The translations under genes and the position numbers were made by a program. A stretch of 64,000 nt of DNA from contig NC_133658.1 of the NCBI RefSeq assembly GCF_037893015.1, forward strand, positions 282,775,869 through 282,839,868, given 5' to 3'. The notes below the pieces were generated by a model. It was not told the DNA's origin. It saw nothing but the letters and a program-made list of their open reading frames with translations, and did not search any database. The DNA comes from Macrotis lagotis (Eukaryota > Chordata > Mammalia > Peramelemorphia > Peramelidae). Positions 10,801 through 22,547 of this stretch are shown in pieces; position 1 is the stretch's first letter, and the number at the start of each line of letters is the position of its first letter.

Positions 10801-12206
10801 CTGTGAAAATTAAAAGTAATACAACAGTGGCTTTCCTAACTTCTACTGCTTGGAAGGCCAGGGGTGTTGCATTTCACTTTTCTCCCAGGCTTCTCCAATA
10901 TACTTATTGAATGGTCAAGTGTCTAATCAATCTGTTAATGATTTAAGCTTCTACCAATAATGTTCTATTTTAGTTAAGTTAACCACTAACTGTCACTTCA
11001 GCTTTTACAAAAGAACATTTATATGATATGATATGGTATGATATGATATGATATGATATGATGTTATGTTATGTTATATTAAGTATATTATAAAAATGTA
11101 TAAACATCTCCCCTCCCCTATATCATGAGGCATGATTCAACCAAGATTTCTGAGGTCTACCCTCTGGTCAGTAGCTCTGCCATTACAAAGACTGGAGAGA
11201 TAGAAACCTGGTATAATCCATGGATAACAAGAACTCTACCAACTAAAGGGAAACCAAAATGTCCACAAGGGCATTACACTGATACTCAATGAGTATGGAG
11301 ACATTGGTCTTAGGGGGTGGGAGAATAACTGGCATTTTTCAGCAAAAAAAATTTTCTAAGAATGGCATAGAACTGTGGTAACTCTTTTTAATAGACTAAT
11401 ATTATGGGGATGACCACATTCAGTTTTGAGGAGGTTCTAACCCTACAGACAAACACACAAAATTATAGCTAATGTTTAAACTCAGATAAAATAAACAGAG
11501 GCTAGTACAGTTCTTTATGTCACTGGAGAATCCTGAAGAATTATTACAAGGTGGTACTGTATTGTGTAAACTGGATCTTTCTTTGCAAATACAATGTGAT
11601 ACAGTAGGAATTTAGGGAATCATCTGGTGAGGAGATAGCACTGTCCCTCTTGCTATATTGTAGCCTGTATTACTCCTGAGTGAATCCCAAACCGGGTTAA
11701 AAGGTAATTGGGAAATATTTAACAAAATAAATAAAAATGCAATAGAATATAGATAATGTTAGCATGCAGTTTTCTAAGTTAATATATGACTTTTAGCAAT
11801 CCTTGAGTATGATTTATTTGACATTACTTTTCTAATGTTTGACATCCTTTACCAACTCCAAACAATCTTTCATTACCTTTATGGAATTCTGCCCTGTCTC
11901 AGTCCTACCAACTCCATAAGCACCCAAATATCTGGTTGATAAGTAACTGAATGAATTTACAAGAAAAGCTAGTTATACAGTAAGGTATAACCCTGTAACA
12001 ACTTCATCATTAGTACTCCAGTGATAGAGAACTTCCTTCTTTGCTAATACCTACTGACTTTAGATATTCAATGGAATTCAACATTAGATGCAATATACTT
12101 AATTGTGTAGTATAGTTAGGAATATAAGTGATCAGAAAGAGGTCACATTTACCCACCCTGTTCTCAGAAGGGCATCCCCTGCACAAAGCTGTCAGAGATA
12201 CAGAAA
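10801..12206. other. Mostly unrecognised sequence with an (ATATG)n tract
   Basis: Apart from the pentanucleotide repeat at 11021-11085, no repeat or coding frame is recognisable. Confidence 0.45.
11021..11085. repeat. (ATATG)n/(TTATG)n microsatellite
   Basis: Pentamer array atatg with a single gtatg variant, passing into ttatg units. Confidence 0.93.
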
Positions 12207-12221
12207 CTATTCCTCTATTCT

Positions 12222-12381
12222 TTTTTGTTTTGTTTTGTTTTAGGTTTTTGCAAGGCAAATGGGGTTAAGTGGCTTGCCCAAGGCCACACAGCTAGGTAAT
12301 TAAGTGTCTGAGACCAGATTTGAACCCAGGTACTCCTGACTCCATGGCCGGTGCTTTAACCACTACGCCACCTAGCCGCCC
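12222..12381 (-). mobile_element. WSINE1-type SINE (antisense), exact TSD
   Basis: Complete antisense copy. An exact 15-bp duplication ctattcctctattct lies at 12207-12221 and 12382-12396. Confidence 0.95.
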
Positions 12382-12607
12382 CTATTCCTCTATTCTGTGT
12401 TGGATTCTGAGCTATAGGAGAGGATGGTGAAGAAGAATGAACTTTAAATAGAAAATGACTGTCATTGCTAATTGTTACTTTTGTGTGGGGGAAAGATTCT
12501 GAGAAGATGGTGGAGTAGGTCAGAAAACTTCAGACTTTCCAAATTTCTTCCACAAAAAAAGACAGAACAGAAATAAATAGAATTTGAGGTAAAGCAATTG
12601 ATTTTCT

Positions 12608-12751
12608 TTAGATTTTTCAAGGTAATGGGATTAAGTGGCTTGCCCAAGGCCACACAGCTAGGTCATTATTAAGTGTCTGAGGTCAGATTTGAACTCAGGT
12701 ATTCCTGACTCCAAGGCAATGCTCTATCCATTGCGCCACCTAGCCGCCCAT
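12608..12751 (-). mobile_element. WSINE1-type SINE in L1 5' UTR (antisense)
   Basis: Exact 15-bp duplication agcaattgattttct at 12593-12607 and 12752-12766. Removing it restores the L1 leader. Confidence 0.95.
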
Positions 12752-14077
12752 AGCAATTGATTTTCTAAGACAACTTGAGAAAACCTCAGGAAAGACTTGT
12801 CTTCTAGGAGTAAAGGTTTGACAAGATTGAAGTGAAAATATCTCTAGGAGGTTTCTGCTGAATCAATAAACCACAACTGGGGACAACTGGGGGCAATTGG
12901 GTTGAGAAACAGTCTCAGAACTTTCACCCTGCAGATTATATAAGGATTAGAATACTGAGTAGGAGAAGATTAAAGGACTTTCCACTGTTGAACCCAGCTG
13001 TGCTGACCAGACTAGTCCTAGACTGTGGCTGCAGGGGAGAAGGAGCTAGGACATGCTTGGTGAGTGAGGTAACAGAGGGGTGGGAACCTTGCTTGACTGT
13101 AGGCACTTGCAGGAGAGCAGAGTTCCTGGTTTCAATTCTATAGCAGAGAGGACAACTGAAATTTGCAGCTATAAGAGAGACCACAAAGAGCAAGAAAGCA
13201 TTTGTAGGACTGTGGGGCTTAGCCCTGGCAGTGCCCAAGGTTGGATCCCAGGAGAGAACTCAGAAAATAGCAGCTAAAAGGACCTGAGTACTGGGGCATC
13301 ATTCCCCTCCCCTTGGGATTAGAACCTGATCATAATGATATTATTAAAAATAGAATAAAATAAATAAAAATAAAAATGAATAAGTAAAAGAGAAAGAACC
13401 TAATCATAGATAGTTACTATAGGGATAGAGAAAAATCTGGGTTCATATTTAGAGGAAGATAGTAGAGCTAATGGTCACATGCCTAAAAAGAGTTCTTGGA
13501 ACAACTTAAAAAGGACTTCAAAAATCAAAAAAAGAAAATCAAAGAAAAATTAAGGGGAAAAATAAGAGCAATCCAAGAAAATCAAGGAAATTGTAGAAAG
13601 AAAGTCAACCAACTGAAAAAAGGAAATAAAAAAACTTAAGGAAGAAATTAATGACATTATATGACATCAAAAAATAATAAAAATAAAATCAAAAGAATGA
13701 AAAAGTATGGGAAACATCTCATCAGAAAACCAACTGATCTAGACAACAGATCAATACAGACAATATAAGAATTACTGAAATACCTGTAAGCTATGACCAA
13801 AAAATATTAATGCAATATTACAAGAAATTATTAAATTTCTAGAATTTCTAGAACTAGAAGATAAAGCAGAAATAGAAAAAAATTCATCAATCACTACCTG
13901 AAAGAGATCTCTGGAGGAAAACGTACAGGAACATCACAGTCAAATTTCAAAGCTCCTAGATTAAGTGGAAAATATTGCAAGCAACAAGAAAAAATCAAAT
14001 ATTGTGAAGTTACAAGAATTATCTGAGACCTCCAGACCTTTCAGTTTCTGTTCTGAAAGCTGTAGGTCTTAGAACAC

Positions 14078-14958
14078 TTTTTTTTTAAATTTTAAAGATT
14101 TTATTTGAGTTTTGAGTTTTACAATTTTTCTCCCAATCTTACTTCCCTCCCCCCGCCCCCCCCCAGAAAGCAATCTGTCAGTCTTTTTTTTTTTTGCAAG
14201 GCAAATGGGGTTAAGTGGCTTGCCCAAGGCCACACAGCTAGGTAATTATTAAGTGTGTGAGACCGGATTTGAACCCAGGTACTCCTGACTCCAAGGCTGG
14301 TGCTTTATCCACTATGCCACCTAGCCACCCCAATCTGTCAGTCTTTATTTTGTCTCCATGTTGTACATTGATCCAAATTGAGTGTGATGAGAGAGAAATC
14401 ACATCCTTAAGGAAGAATCAAAAAATATAAGAGATAAGATCAGACAATAAGATATCTGTTTTTTTTTCTAAATTAAAGGGAATAGTCCTTAAAATTTGTT
14501 CAAACTCCACAGTTCTTTCTCTGGATACAGATGGTATTCTCCATTGCAGACAGCCCAAAATTGTCCCTGGTTGTTGCACTGATGGAACGAGCAAGTCCAT
14601 CAAGGTTGAACATCACCCCCATGTTGCTGATAGGGTATACAGTGTTTTTCTGGTTCTGCTCATCTCAGAATCAGTTCATGCAAATCCCTCCAGGCTTCCC
14701 TGAATTCCTGTCCCTCCTGGTTTCCTAAGAGAACAATAGTGTTCCATGACTTACATATGCCACAGCCTGCTAAGCCATCCCCCCATTGAAGGACATTTAC
14801 TTGATTTCCAATTCTTTGCCACCACAAACAGGGCTGCTATGAATATTTTTGTGCAAGGGATGTTTTTACCCTTTTTCATCGTCTCTTCAGGGTATAGACC
14901 CAGGAGTGGTATTGCTGGATCAAAGGGTATGGTCATTTTTGTTGCCCTTTGGGCGTGG
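14078..14958 (-). mobile_element. L1 3' end inserted antisense into the old L1
   Basis: The poly-T at 14078 is the tail. It continues through the L1 3' UTR to the ORF2 C-terminal region (minus-strand AALFVVAKNWKSSKCPSMGGWLS). gaacac is repeated at 14072-14077 and 14959-14964. Across the insertion the ORF1 sequence of the host L1 is continuous, which supports a genuine insertion despite the short duplication. Confidence 0.85.
14186..14330 (-). mobile_element. WSINE1-type SINE (antisense) inside the nested L1
   Basis: Exact 15-bp duplication caatctgtcagtctt at 14171-14185 and 14331-14345. This is the third layer of nesting here. Confidence 0.95.
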
Positions 14959-15821
14959 GAACACTATATTCTGAAGAGCAAAAGAGCTTGGGTTACTGTC
15001 CCAGAATGGAAAAAATGGGGGGGGGGGGTATTTAATGAATTGACTTACAGGTATTTGTGACAAAAAGAGGAGAATTTAATGGAAAATTAAATGTATGGAA
15101 TCCAGGAGAAATACAAATTAAACCTTAAAGACCAATTTAAGGGACTTAATAAGGTCAAACTATTAACTTCTTATATGAGAAAATGTTACCAGTACTCTGA
15201 TAATTGTCATCTTATTTGAGAAGTTTGAAAGAAAGGCTTGGAATGTATTGAAGGGTGATTGAATCTAAAAAAATTACACTGTAGGAATAGATAAAAAGGA
15301 GCAATTATCTCATACAACAGAGACATGAAGAAAGAACTGATATAGAGGAAACAAATGGGAGGGTAAGGGCTGGTAGTGGTAGAACCTTATTCTGATAAGA
15401 AATAGGTTAAAGAGGAAATAATCTAGAAGGGTATAGAATGAAATGAGAGAACTTTTAGAAGTGAATGTAGACTAAATTAAGGAAGTTCTTAGAAAGAGAG
15501 GTAGATTAAGGTGGAGAATTGGGGAGAGGATAAGGGAGGGACTCAGGAGTGGGTAGATTAAGAGATGGGGGCAAGATGTGTGTAGGAGTAAATTAAATGA
15601 ATGAGGAAGGATAGAGTAAGTAGGATGAAAAGAATAGTGAAAAAAACAAAATAGAGGAAAATATATAACAAATAATTATAACTTTGAATGTGAATGGGAT
15701 GAATTTATCAATAAAACAGAAATGGATAGCAGAATGAATTAAAAATCTGAATTCAACAATATATTCCTTTAAGGAAACAAAATAAAAATGAGAACTACAC
15801 AGAGTTTAAAAATGGACTGGT

Positions 15822-15971
15822 TAGGGGCGACTAGGTGGCATAGTGGATAAAGCACCGGCCTTGGAGTCAGGAGTACCTGGGTTCAAATCCGATCTCAGAC
15901 ACTTAATAATTACCTAGCTGTGTGGCCTTAGGCAAGCCACTTAACCCTATTTGCCTTGCAAAAACCTTAAA
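15822..15971 (+). mobile_element. WSINE1-type SINE in L1 ORF2
   Basis: Exact 14-bp duplication aaaaatggactggt at 15808-15821 and 15972-15985. Confidence 0.95.
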
Positions 15972-16417
15972 AAAAATGGACTGGTGTAGAATTCATTATA
16001 TTAAAAAGAATAGGAAGAGTAGCAATCATGATTTCAGATCAAGTTCAAATTAAAATATATTTAGTTAAAAGGGAAAAAGAGGGAAACTGTACTGTTAACA
16101 ATGTTTTTCAATATTTTTTTAGACCATTTAAAATAATTAGATAGTATAAAATGCCTGAAAGCATGTTGCCAAAACAGATACAGGAACTATAGGAACATAA
16201 ACAACAGCACTTTTTATACAAATAAAATCAGATTTAAATAACTAGAAAAATATTTATTGTTCAGGGACAGACAAAGTCAATATAATAAAAAGGACAGTTT
16301 TACCTATCATCTATTTATTCTATGCTATCCCAATTAAATTACTAAAAAAAATTTTTACTGAGTGAGAAAAAATAATAAAATTCATTTGGAAGAACAAATG
16401 ATCAAGAATTGCAGAGA

Positions 16418-16577
16418 TAGGGGCAGCTAGGTGGTGCAGTGGATATAGCACGAGCCTTGGAGTCAGGAGTACCTGGGTTCAAATCTGAATCTCAGACACT
16501 TAATAATTACCTAGCTGTGTGGCCTTGGGCAAGCCACTTAACCCCATTTGCCTTGCAAAAACCTAAAAAAAAAAAAA
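16418..16577 (+). mobile_element. WSINE1-type SINE in L1 ORF2
   Basis: Exact 13-bp duplication agaattgcagaga at 16405-16417 and 16578-16590. It has a long pure A tail. Confidence 0.95.
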
Positions 16578-17052
16578 AGAATTGCAGAGAAACTATGAAA
16601 AAAATGTAAATGAAGCAGATTCAGCAGGACCAGACCTTAAACTATATTATAAGGCAGTAAATATTGAAATTATCTGATATCAGCTAATAAATAGAAAGGT
16701 AGATTAGTGGAATAGAATAGACATACAGTACAAAGTAGTAAAGGACTAAGGTAATTTTGTGTTTGACAAATGTAAATATTTAAGATTTTTAGGACAAGAA
16801 CTCATTATTTGATAAAAACTGTTGAGAAAATTGGAAAGCATTCTGGCAGAAAATGGGCATAGATCAATATATTAAACCATATACCAAGATAAGATCAAAA
16901 TGGATACCTGACCTAGACAGATATAAGGAGAGATATCACAAGAAAATTAAAACATGGAACAAATTACCTATCAAACTCATGGATATGAGAATAATAAATG
17001 AAGAAACAAGACATAGAAACAAGACACTGTTGAGGTATAAAATGCATAATTT

Positions 17053-17212
17053 CTTTTTTTTTTTAAGGTTGTTTTTGCAAGGCAAATGGGGTTAAGTGGC
17101 TTGCCCAAGGCCACACAGCTAGGTAATTATTAAGTGTCTGAGGCTGGATTTGAACTCAGGTACTCCTGACTCCAAAGCCGGTGCTCTATCTACTGCATCA
17201 CCTAGTCGCCCC
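17053..17212 (-). mobile_element. WSINE1-type SINE in L1 (antisense)
   Basis: Exact 15-bp duplication taaaatgcataattt at 17038-17052 and 17213-17227. Confidence 0.95.
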
Positions 17213-17779
17213 TAAAATGCATAATTTTAATGACAATATGTTAAAAAAATTCTTTTATAAATAAAATCATTGTAGCCAAGATTAGACAGAAAGCAGAAAA
17301 TGGGGGAAGGGAATTTTTAACAGATAATCTCTCAGATCAGGTCTCATTTCTCAGATATATATAAAAAACTTTGTTAAATTTATAAATCTACAAGTCACCC
17401 AACTGGTAAATGTTCATTTGTGAAGAAATCAAAATGCTCCAATTTTTTGAAGGAAAAAAATGCTTTAACTCATTTATTAGAGAAATGCAAATGAAAACAA
17501 CTTTGACATATCACTTTACACCTATCAGATTGGCTAAAATGATAGCTGCCATTCATTTGGGGAATGTCTAAACAAATTGTGGTATGTGATTGTGATGTAA
17601 TACCATGGTGATATAAGAAAGATAAGTTGATTGATTAGAAGAAAACATGGCAAGACTGGGACCTATGAAGGAAGATGCTATTTATCTCCAGAGGAAGAAC
17701 TGATAAATAGAAATATGTATAGTATGATCTTACATAAATATTTATGTATGTATGTGTCTATTTGTGTATATATATATGC

Positions 17780-17794
17780 ATGTGTCTATGTATG

Positions 17795-17842
<48 letters not shown>
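17780..17842. repeat. (TA)n microsatellite with TATG interruptions
   Basis: Alternating purine/pyrimidine run in the 3' part of the L1. The open frame ending in IYIYIY over it is a repeat artefact. Confidence 0.95.
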
Positions 17843-17843
<1 letters not shown>

Positions 17844-18136
17844 CATTTAAATGTAGCTTTATCTAGCATAGGTGGGAAGGAAGAGTAAAATTAAAAAGTG
17901 AACAGCGGAGAACAAAAAAAAAACCTAGAAGGAAGCATAGAAAAGTGTAGTTTTGAAAATAATATGCAGTACTTATTATATAGATTTAAAAAATAAGCAG
18001 TTCTGAAAAGAAAATTCATTGTTTTATATTGAATTCTCTAATGTTCAGCTGTGTGCATGAAAATGTTCTCCCCCACCCCCCTTTTCTTGTTTTGTATTTA
18101 AGGGTAAAATGAATAAAACCTTTTTAAAATTCCTAT

Positions 18137-18230
18137 ATGATTTTGGACAAGTCTCTGAACCTCATTTTCATTATCTGTAATATGAGGAGGTTAGGTTTCA
18201 GGACTTTAAAGTGCCATCCAGTTTGGCCTC
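18137..18230 (+). mobile_element. MIR remnant
   Basis: MIR core in sense: gattttggacaagtctctgaacctcattttcattatctgtaatatgagg, allowing for divergence. Confidence 0.65.
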
Positions 18231-18889
18231 TAAAATCTTGCAAATTTCTGGTGTCTTGGACCTATTTTATCTCATCCTTTCGTGCTTCCGAATCCATCAT
18301 TGATCCCAAGTTGATCCAGTTTAGTTCTCAGTTCTCCTAGGCCTAAATTCCTTTGAGCCCAGATGACCTGAAGATGATCAATCTGCTTATAAATGAAAAC
18401 AGATAAACTCAATAGGAAACTCTGGAATGGTCTTTCCAAGCTGGAAAGACCCACATTCAATAATCCCAAATTAAAAATTTTGGATTGAGATTTACACAGC
18501 AATACTACGTTCATGTGGATTTGTCCCTGTGTAAATGTCCTCCTGTCAGAACCCAAATTAATATTCTGCCTTGGGATTTCCTGGAATTTTATAAAATAAA
18601 GGAAAAAAGGCAATTGGTTGGCTTAAGCGGGGAAAATATTATAGAAAAAAAATTGTAGGGGAAAATTGGGAAAAGTGGAAGAGGTTCATAGTAGATAAAA
18701 CAACAAAAGACCACAATGAGAAGGAAATAACCAGGTCAGGGAGATTGGCATGCTGTCCCAGGGAGCTGAAATTTAAAGGATGTAGATTAGATTTAACGAA
18801 ATCTAATTGCCTGCTAATTGTTCTCACAATCTGCAGTTCCTCCTCAATCCAATTCATTTTCTGTATAGCTACTAAAGTAATGTTCTGAA
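18231..18889. other. No recognised feature
   Basis: Short minus-strand open frames at 18272-18613 and 18639-18857 show no family signature that I recognise and are not supported as genes. Confidence 0.45.
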
Positions 18890-19073
18890 AGATCTAAACA
18901 TATTGGTTCATTAATCAAAAAAATTCAGTAGCTTCTATTGTCTCTAGAGTCAAATATAAATTTCTTTGTTTGGCACTGAAAAGCCTTCTCAATCTGGCCC
19001 CAACTTTCTTTCTGCCACTTTATACATTATTTCCCTTCCTCTACAATCTAGCCCCAACTGGCCTCTCTGTTTC

Positions 19074-20143
19074 TTTTGGGAGCCAGGGTCTCTAAGCTGT
19101 TTGTCACAGTTGCAGCAAGAAGACTCAAGGCGGCCACATCGCCTGATGGAACATTTCCTTCTTCAATATATATAGGGATTCCATGTATGCCCATATTTAT
19201 AGGTCTATTACTGATTGCAAAACTTACTCATCCTAATAGTGGAATGACTATAAAGGAAGGATTTCAGATAAATTCCCTGAATAAAACAGATTGTAAACTC
19301 TGTCCAAATTTAACCGGACTTCCTCTCCCTGAGACATACAAAAGGCTTCAACATTATGAAATCTTTGGAAAATACAGCACTGGGAGTTCCAGGGAGACAT
19401 CAGAATATATACAGGGAAAACAGATACAAGATGGGTCAGATATAATCCCAGGGAAATTAACAGTTTTTCTCCCCTTACCATACACAGGAATATATGATAA
19501 AGATGGTAAGAGAATAGTTAGTATAGGTGACTGATATGTGAACTCTAATAGCCTTAGTCTATTGGGAAAGAATAAAAAGTCATAGAAACTGTGGTGTCTA
19601 CCAACAAGGGCTGAAAGCAAAATTGATTATTGAAGGAGTCAACAGATGGGTGGACAAACATAACTGCCCTCACTATAGGTTGTCAAGGGAGCATATTGAA
19701 AAACTTTACATATGCGGCACAAAAACATAAAAGCATTCTATTAAACAAATCATATCAAAGATTATTATCAGGAAAGTTCTGCTTAATTAATAACTTTGCT
19801 ATGCAGCAACAAACTAGGCAACAGTCAGATTGAGGTCATCACGGTCTGAGCAGGGACAAGAAAATTAACTACATGATTGATAATCACACTTGTAAACACT
19901 ACATGATCAAACTTGTAACCATATGAACTATGTGATTAATGATGAAAATTGTACACTTTTGTAACCAAGGAAGTGATTTTAGCTTGCTTGTTTGATATGA
20001 CTCTGAGACTATAAAAACAAATCCAAGCAGCTGACAGTCAGTCAACCTGCTCCTGCCTTTAACCCTGTGTTGACTCAACTCATTTCGCTGACTCTATCCC
20101 TCCTGTCAGGTTCCAAGGACCCCACGGAGGCTGGACCTCCGCA
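19074..20143 (+). mobile_element. ERV-like env fragment plus 3' LTR
   Basis: Two open stretches (19076-19534 and 19630-19833, different frames) carry a hydrophobic segment followed by several N-glycosylation sequons (NKT, NLT, NIT, NFT, NKS). This fits a retroviral surface glycoprotein remnant, although I cannot assign a genus. It is followed by an LTR-like block. The hexamer tgtttc flanks the whole unit (19068-19073 and 20144-20149), a size typical of betaretrovirus-like integrations, and the host L2 resumes on both sides. No 5' LTR, gag or pol was found. It is a broken, non-functional relic. The env label is an inference. Confidence 0.5.
19831..20143 (+). repeat. Candidate 3' LTR (TG...CA)
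   Basis: 313-bp block starting tgaggtcatc and ending cctccgca. It contains a TATA-like ctataaaaac near 20010 and a C/T-rich downstream part resembling the R/U5 region of class II ERV LTRs. The boundaries are inferred from TG/CA termini and the flanking hexamer. Confidence 0.5.
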
Positions 20144-20222
20144 TGTTTCTGTCTCCATTTTTTGTGCTGTTTCACTGGAATCACCATGGAGGGATGTGCT
20201 TTCTTTCTTTAAGACACAGTTC

Positions 20223-20829
20223 TTAAGGGGCAGCTAGGTGGTGCAGTGGATAGAGCACTGGCCCTGGAGTCAGGAGTACCTGGGTTCAAATCTGGTCTCA
20301 GACACTTAATAATTACCTAGCTGTGTGGCCTTGGGTAAGCCACTTAACCCCAATACCTTGCAAAAAACAAAACAAAACATGGATAGACTTGCATGAAATA
20401 ATGAAGAGAAAAATGAGAACTTAGAGAACTTTGTATATAGTAACAATAATGTTTTTCCCCCCCAGCCCCCCCAAAACATTTCAGGTTAAGTGATCTGCTG
20501 AGGATCACATAGCTAGTATCACGTGTCTAAATCTAGATTTGAACTCAGGTCTTCCTTACTCTAGGGTCAATGCTCTATCCATTGTGCCACCTAGCTTCTC
20601 TCCCTCTCCTTTCACCTCCCTCAGACAATCAGGGTTAAGTGACTTGCCTAGGGAGCAATATTGGTATTTTTAAAGTTTATTTATTTATTTATTTTTTAAT
20701 TTTACAATTTTTTCCTCTAATCTTAATTCCTTCCCCCACCCCCCATAGAAGACAGTCTTTACATTGTAGCAATGTTATGGAAATGCTTGTTTTATTTCAA
20801 ATTAAAATAAAATAAATAAAAATTTTTAA
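20223..20829 (+). mobile_element. Composite retro-insert: WSINE1 joined to L1 3' sequence
   Basis: It is bracketed by an exact 12-bp duplication aagacacagttc (20211-20222 and 20830-20841) inside the L2. Order: a complete sense WSINE1 (20227-20380), a short L1-like ORF2 C-terminal piece (20380-20450), antisense SINE pieces (20478-20600 and 20628-20658), an L1 3' tail in antisense (20663-20766), and a sense L1-like tail ending in an A-rich stretch (20767-20829). One TSD around several parts suggests a chimeric insertion, although stepwise nesting is possible. Confidence 0.6.
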
Positions 20830-21090
20830 AAGACACAGTTCAAATGCAATTTTCTACAAGAAGCCTTTTTGAATCCTGATTCCCAACTTTCACTACTACT
20901 TTCTTTTTGCACTTAATTACCTTGTGTGATTTCTATTTATTCAGTATATAATTAGTAATATACTTGTTTTCACCTCTTTAAAAGTTCCTTGAGAGTAAGG
21001 ATTGTTTTATTCTTTGTCTTTGCATCCCCCATCTCTAGGACCCTGCCTAGCACCTTATATGTGCTCACTAACTGCTTACCCATTTAGAAA

Positions 21091-21487
21091 CAACTGAGTT
21101 TGGCACCTAGATAGCCAGATTCATCAGTTAAAATAGGAAAGTACCAAATGGCAGAACTTCCTTCTGACATGTTCCAGGTGAACTCTTCTTGTCCAGCCTT
21201 ACTCCAGTTTCCTCCTCCCTTCCCTTCCCTCAATATCTTGAGTCTTTAGGTCTTGACAAATAGGATAATATTCAGAAGTTTCTTCTCAGCCCTCCTTTTA
21301 TCATCATGAAATGGTCTTAAAATTTTGATTTGAGTTCACTTGAAATCCCTGCTAATGGGGAGACTGAGGCTTGTTGATCATTTGAGTTCTGAACCTTAAT
21401 GGGCTTAAGTCAACTGGGAGAGGTGAAATAAGTTTGATGAGCCCATAAGGGAGCAGGACCACCAGGCTGCCTAAGAAGGGGAACACT
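21091..21487. other. No recognised feature
   Basis: No repeat family or coding frame that I can support. Confidence 0.4.
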
Positions 21488-21535
21488 GGCCTTAGGCAAG
21501 TCACTTAACCCCATTGCCTTAAATAAATGAAATTT
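21488..21535 (+). mobile_element. WSINE1-type SINE, 3' fragment only
   Basis: Only the tail half is left (ttaggcaagtcacttaacccc, attgccttaaataaatg). Confidence 0.75.
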
Positions 21536-21807
21536 TTAAAAATAAATTTAAAGGTTTTTAAAATTGACAAACTGTTTTAAATATACTATCACATTTTACC
21601 TAATAAGATAGGACTTAGTGCAAAGAAGTTGTGTATTTGAAACTGCATATGTCTGCCTTTATAAGTATGATTATATTCCAAAGCCAACAAAACACTTCTA
21701 TCATTATAGGCTATTTATATTGATTGGCATTTTGTCACTCTACACAGCAGACTGGGCCTAGAGTTAAGATTCAATCCAATTCAACAGGTATTTATTAAGG
21801 AGGTTGA

Positions 21808-22060
21808 TGTTGTTTGTCCTTTCCTTCTCAAAGAAGCCTGAAACACCAGGAAGATGATGGCATGACTTGCAAGTGAATTGGATTTAAATGAAGCAGGGTG
21901 ATGAAAAGTTACCCAGTCTCACTCTCTCCTCCTGATCATTCAGGTTCAGGTACTGATATAGATCAGTATTGGAGATGGTCCCAGATGCAGTTGGGGACCT
22001 TGGCCTTTTTAAGACAAGGTCTTTCCCAGGGCTCATTTTGATTGAGGCAAGGTCCATTAA
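21808..22060 (-). mobile_element. MAR1-type SINE (RTE-tailed), antisense
   Basis: Starts with the reversed RTE-like tail (gttgtttgtcctttccttctc, catgacttgcaagtgaattgg) and continues into the MAR1-like body. Known MAR1 elements share their 3' end with RTE LINEs and rely on them. Confidence 0.6.
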
Positions 22061-22298
22061 ATGATTAAGACCAGGTAAGAAATGAGAACTCTTTTAATTA
22101 GTCCCAAAAAACCCCCCAAAACAATTTAGGAGTGAAAATCCTCAGGGTTTTTGGCCAAAACAGATAGTGCTATTTACTCTGAGCCACCAAGACCCAAATA
22201 ATGACTAAGGGGTGTTTAGGCTGTGATCAATTTTCGACCAAACAACAAGAACCAGAGTGATTTAGGTTTAAGGCATAGTCCTTAAGAAAGAAATCTAG

Positions 22299-22435
22299 GG
22301 GCAGCTAGGTGGTACAGTGGTTAGAGCACCGGCTGTGGAGTCAGGAGTACCTGGGTTCAAATCTGACCTCAGACACTTAATAATTACCCAGCTGTGTGAC
22401 CTTGGGCAAGCCACTTAACCCCATTGAAAAATCAA
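22299..22435 (+). mobile_element. WSINE1-type SINE with a GA-repeat tail
   Basis: Complete body, with its tail expanded into the (GA)n array at 22446-22484. The TSD gaaatctag lies at 22290-22298 and 22484-22492, so the microsatellite is inside the insertion. Confidence 0.9.
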
Positions 22436-22440
22436 GAGAA

Positions 22441-22445
<5 letters not shown>

Positions 22446-22484
<39 letters not shown>
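22446..22484. repeat. (GA)n microsatellite
   Basis: Pure GA dinucleotide run that arose in the A-rich tail of the SINE at 22299. Confidence 0.97.
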
Positions 22485-22489
<5 letters not shown>

Positions 22490-22547
22490 TAGCCTGCAAA
22501 ACCCCAGGATATTTTGTGGGGCTTTAGTGATCAAAATAAGCAGAGTT

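Larger units (their letters stand above)
12485..18125 (+). mobile_element. Old near-full-length L1 LINE, plus strand, heavily interrupted
   Basis: The order 5' UTR, ORF1, ORF2, 3' end is recognisable. The L1 start motif agaagatggtggagtagg lies near 12497, followed by a GC-richer leader to about 13.3 kb. A lysine/glutamate-rich ORF1 remnant runs 13480-14040 and resumes near 14964 (tctgaagagcaaaagagctt). ORF2 begins near 15.68 kb (ITLNVNGMN-like), a fingers/palm region lies near 16.3 kb, MGIDQYIKPYTKIRSKW near 16.86 kb and TTLTYHFTPIRLAKM near 17.5 kb, and a 3' UTR runs to about 18.1 kb. Many stops and short deletions show that it is long dead. It is interrupted by an antisense L1 and five SINEs. 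No TSD was found. Confidence 0.85.
18890..21090 (+). mobile_element. L2 LINE 3' portion, twice interrupted
   Basis: Three pieces read as one L2: 18890-19073 (aatctggccccaactttctt, gccccaactggcctctctg), 20150-20222 and 20830-21090 (caaatgcaattttctacaagaagcc, then ttccttgagagtaaggattg and accctgcctagcacc). The gaps are an ERV fragment and a composite retro-insert. Confidence 0.75.

Noticed and set aside
11021..11085. A CRISPR-like or regulatory direct-repeat array
   Set aside because: Five-base units without spacers: a simple microsatellite.
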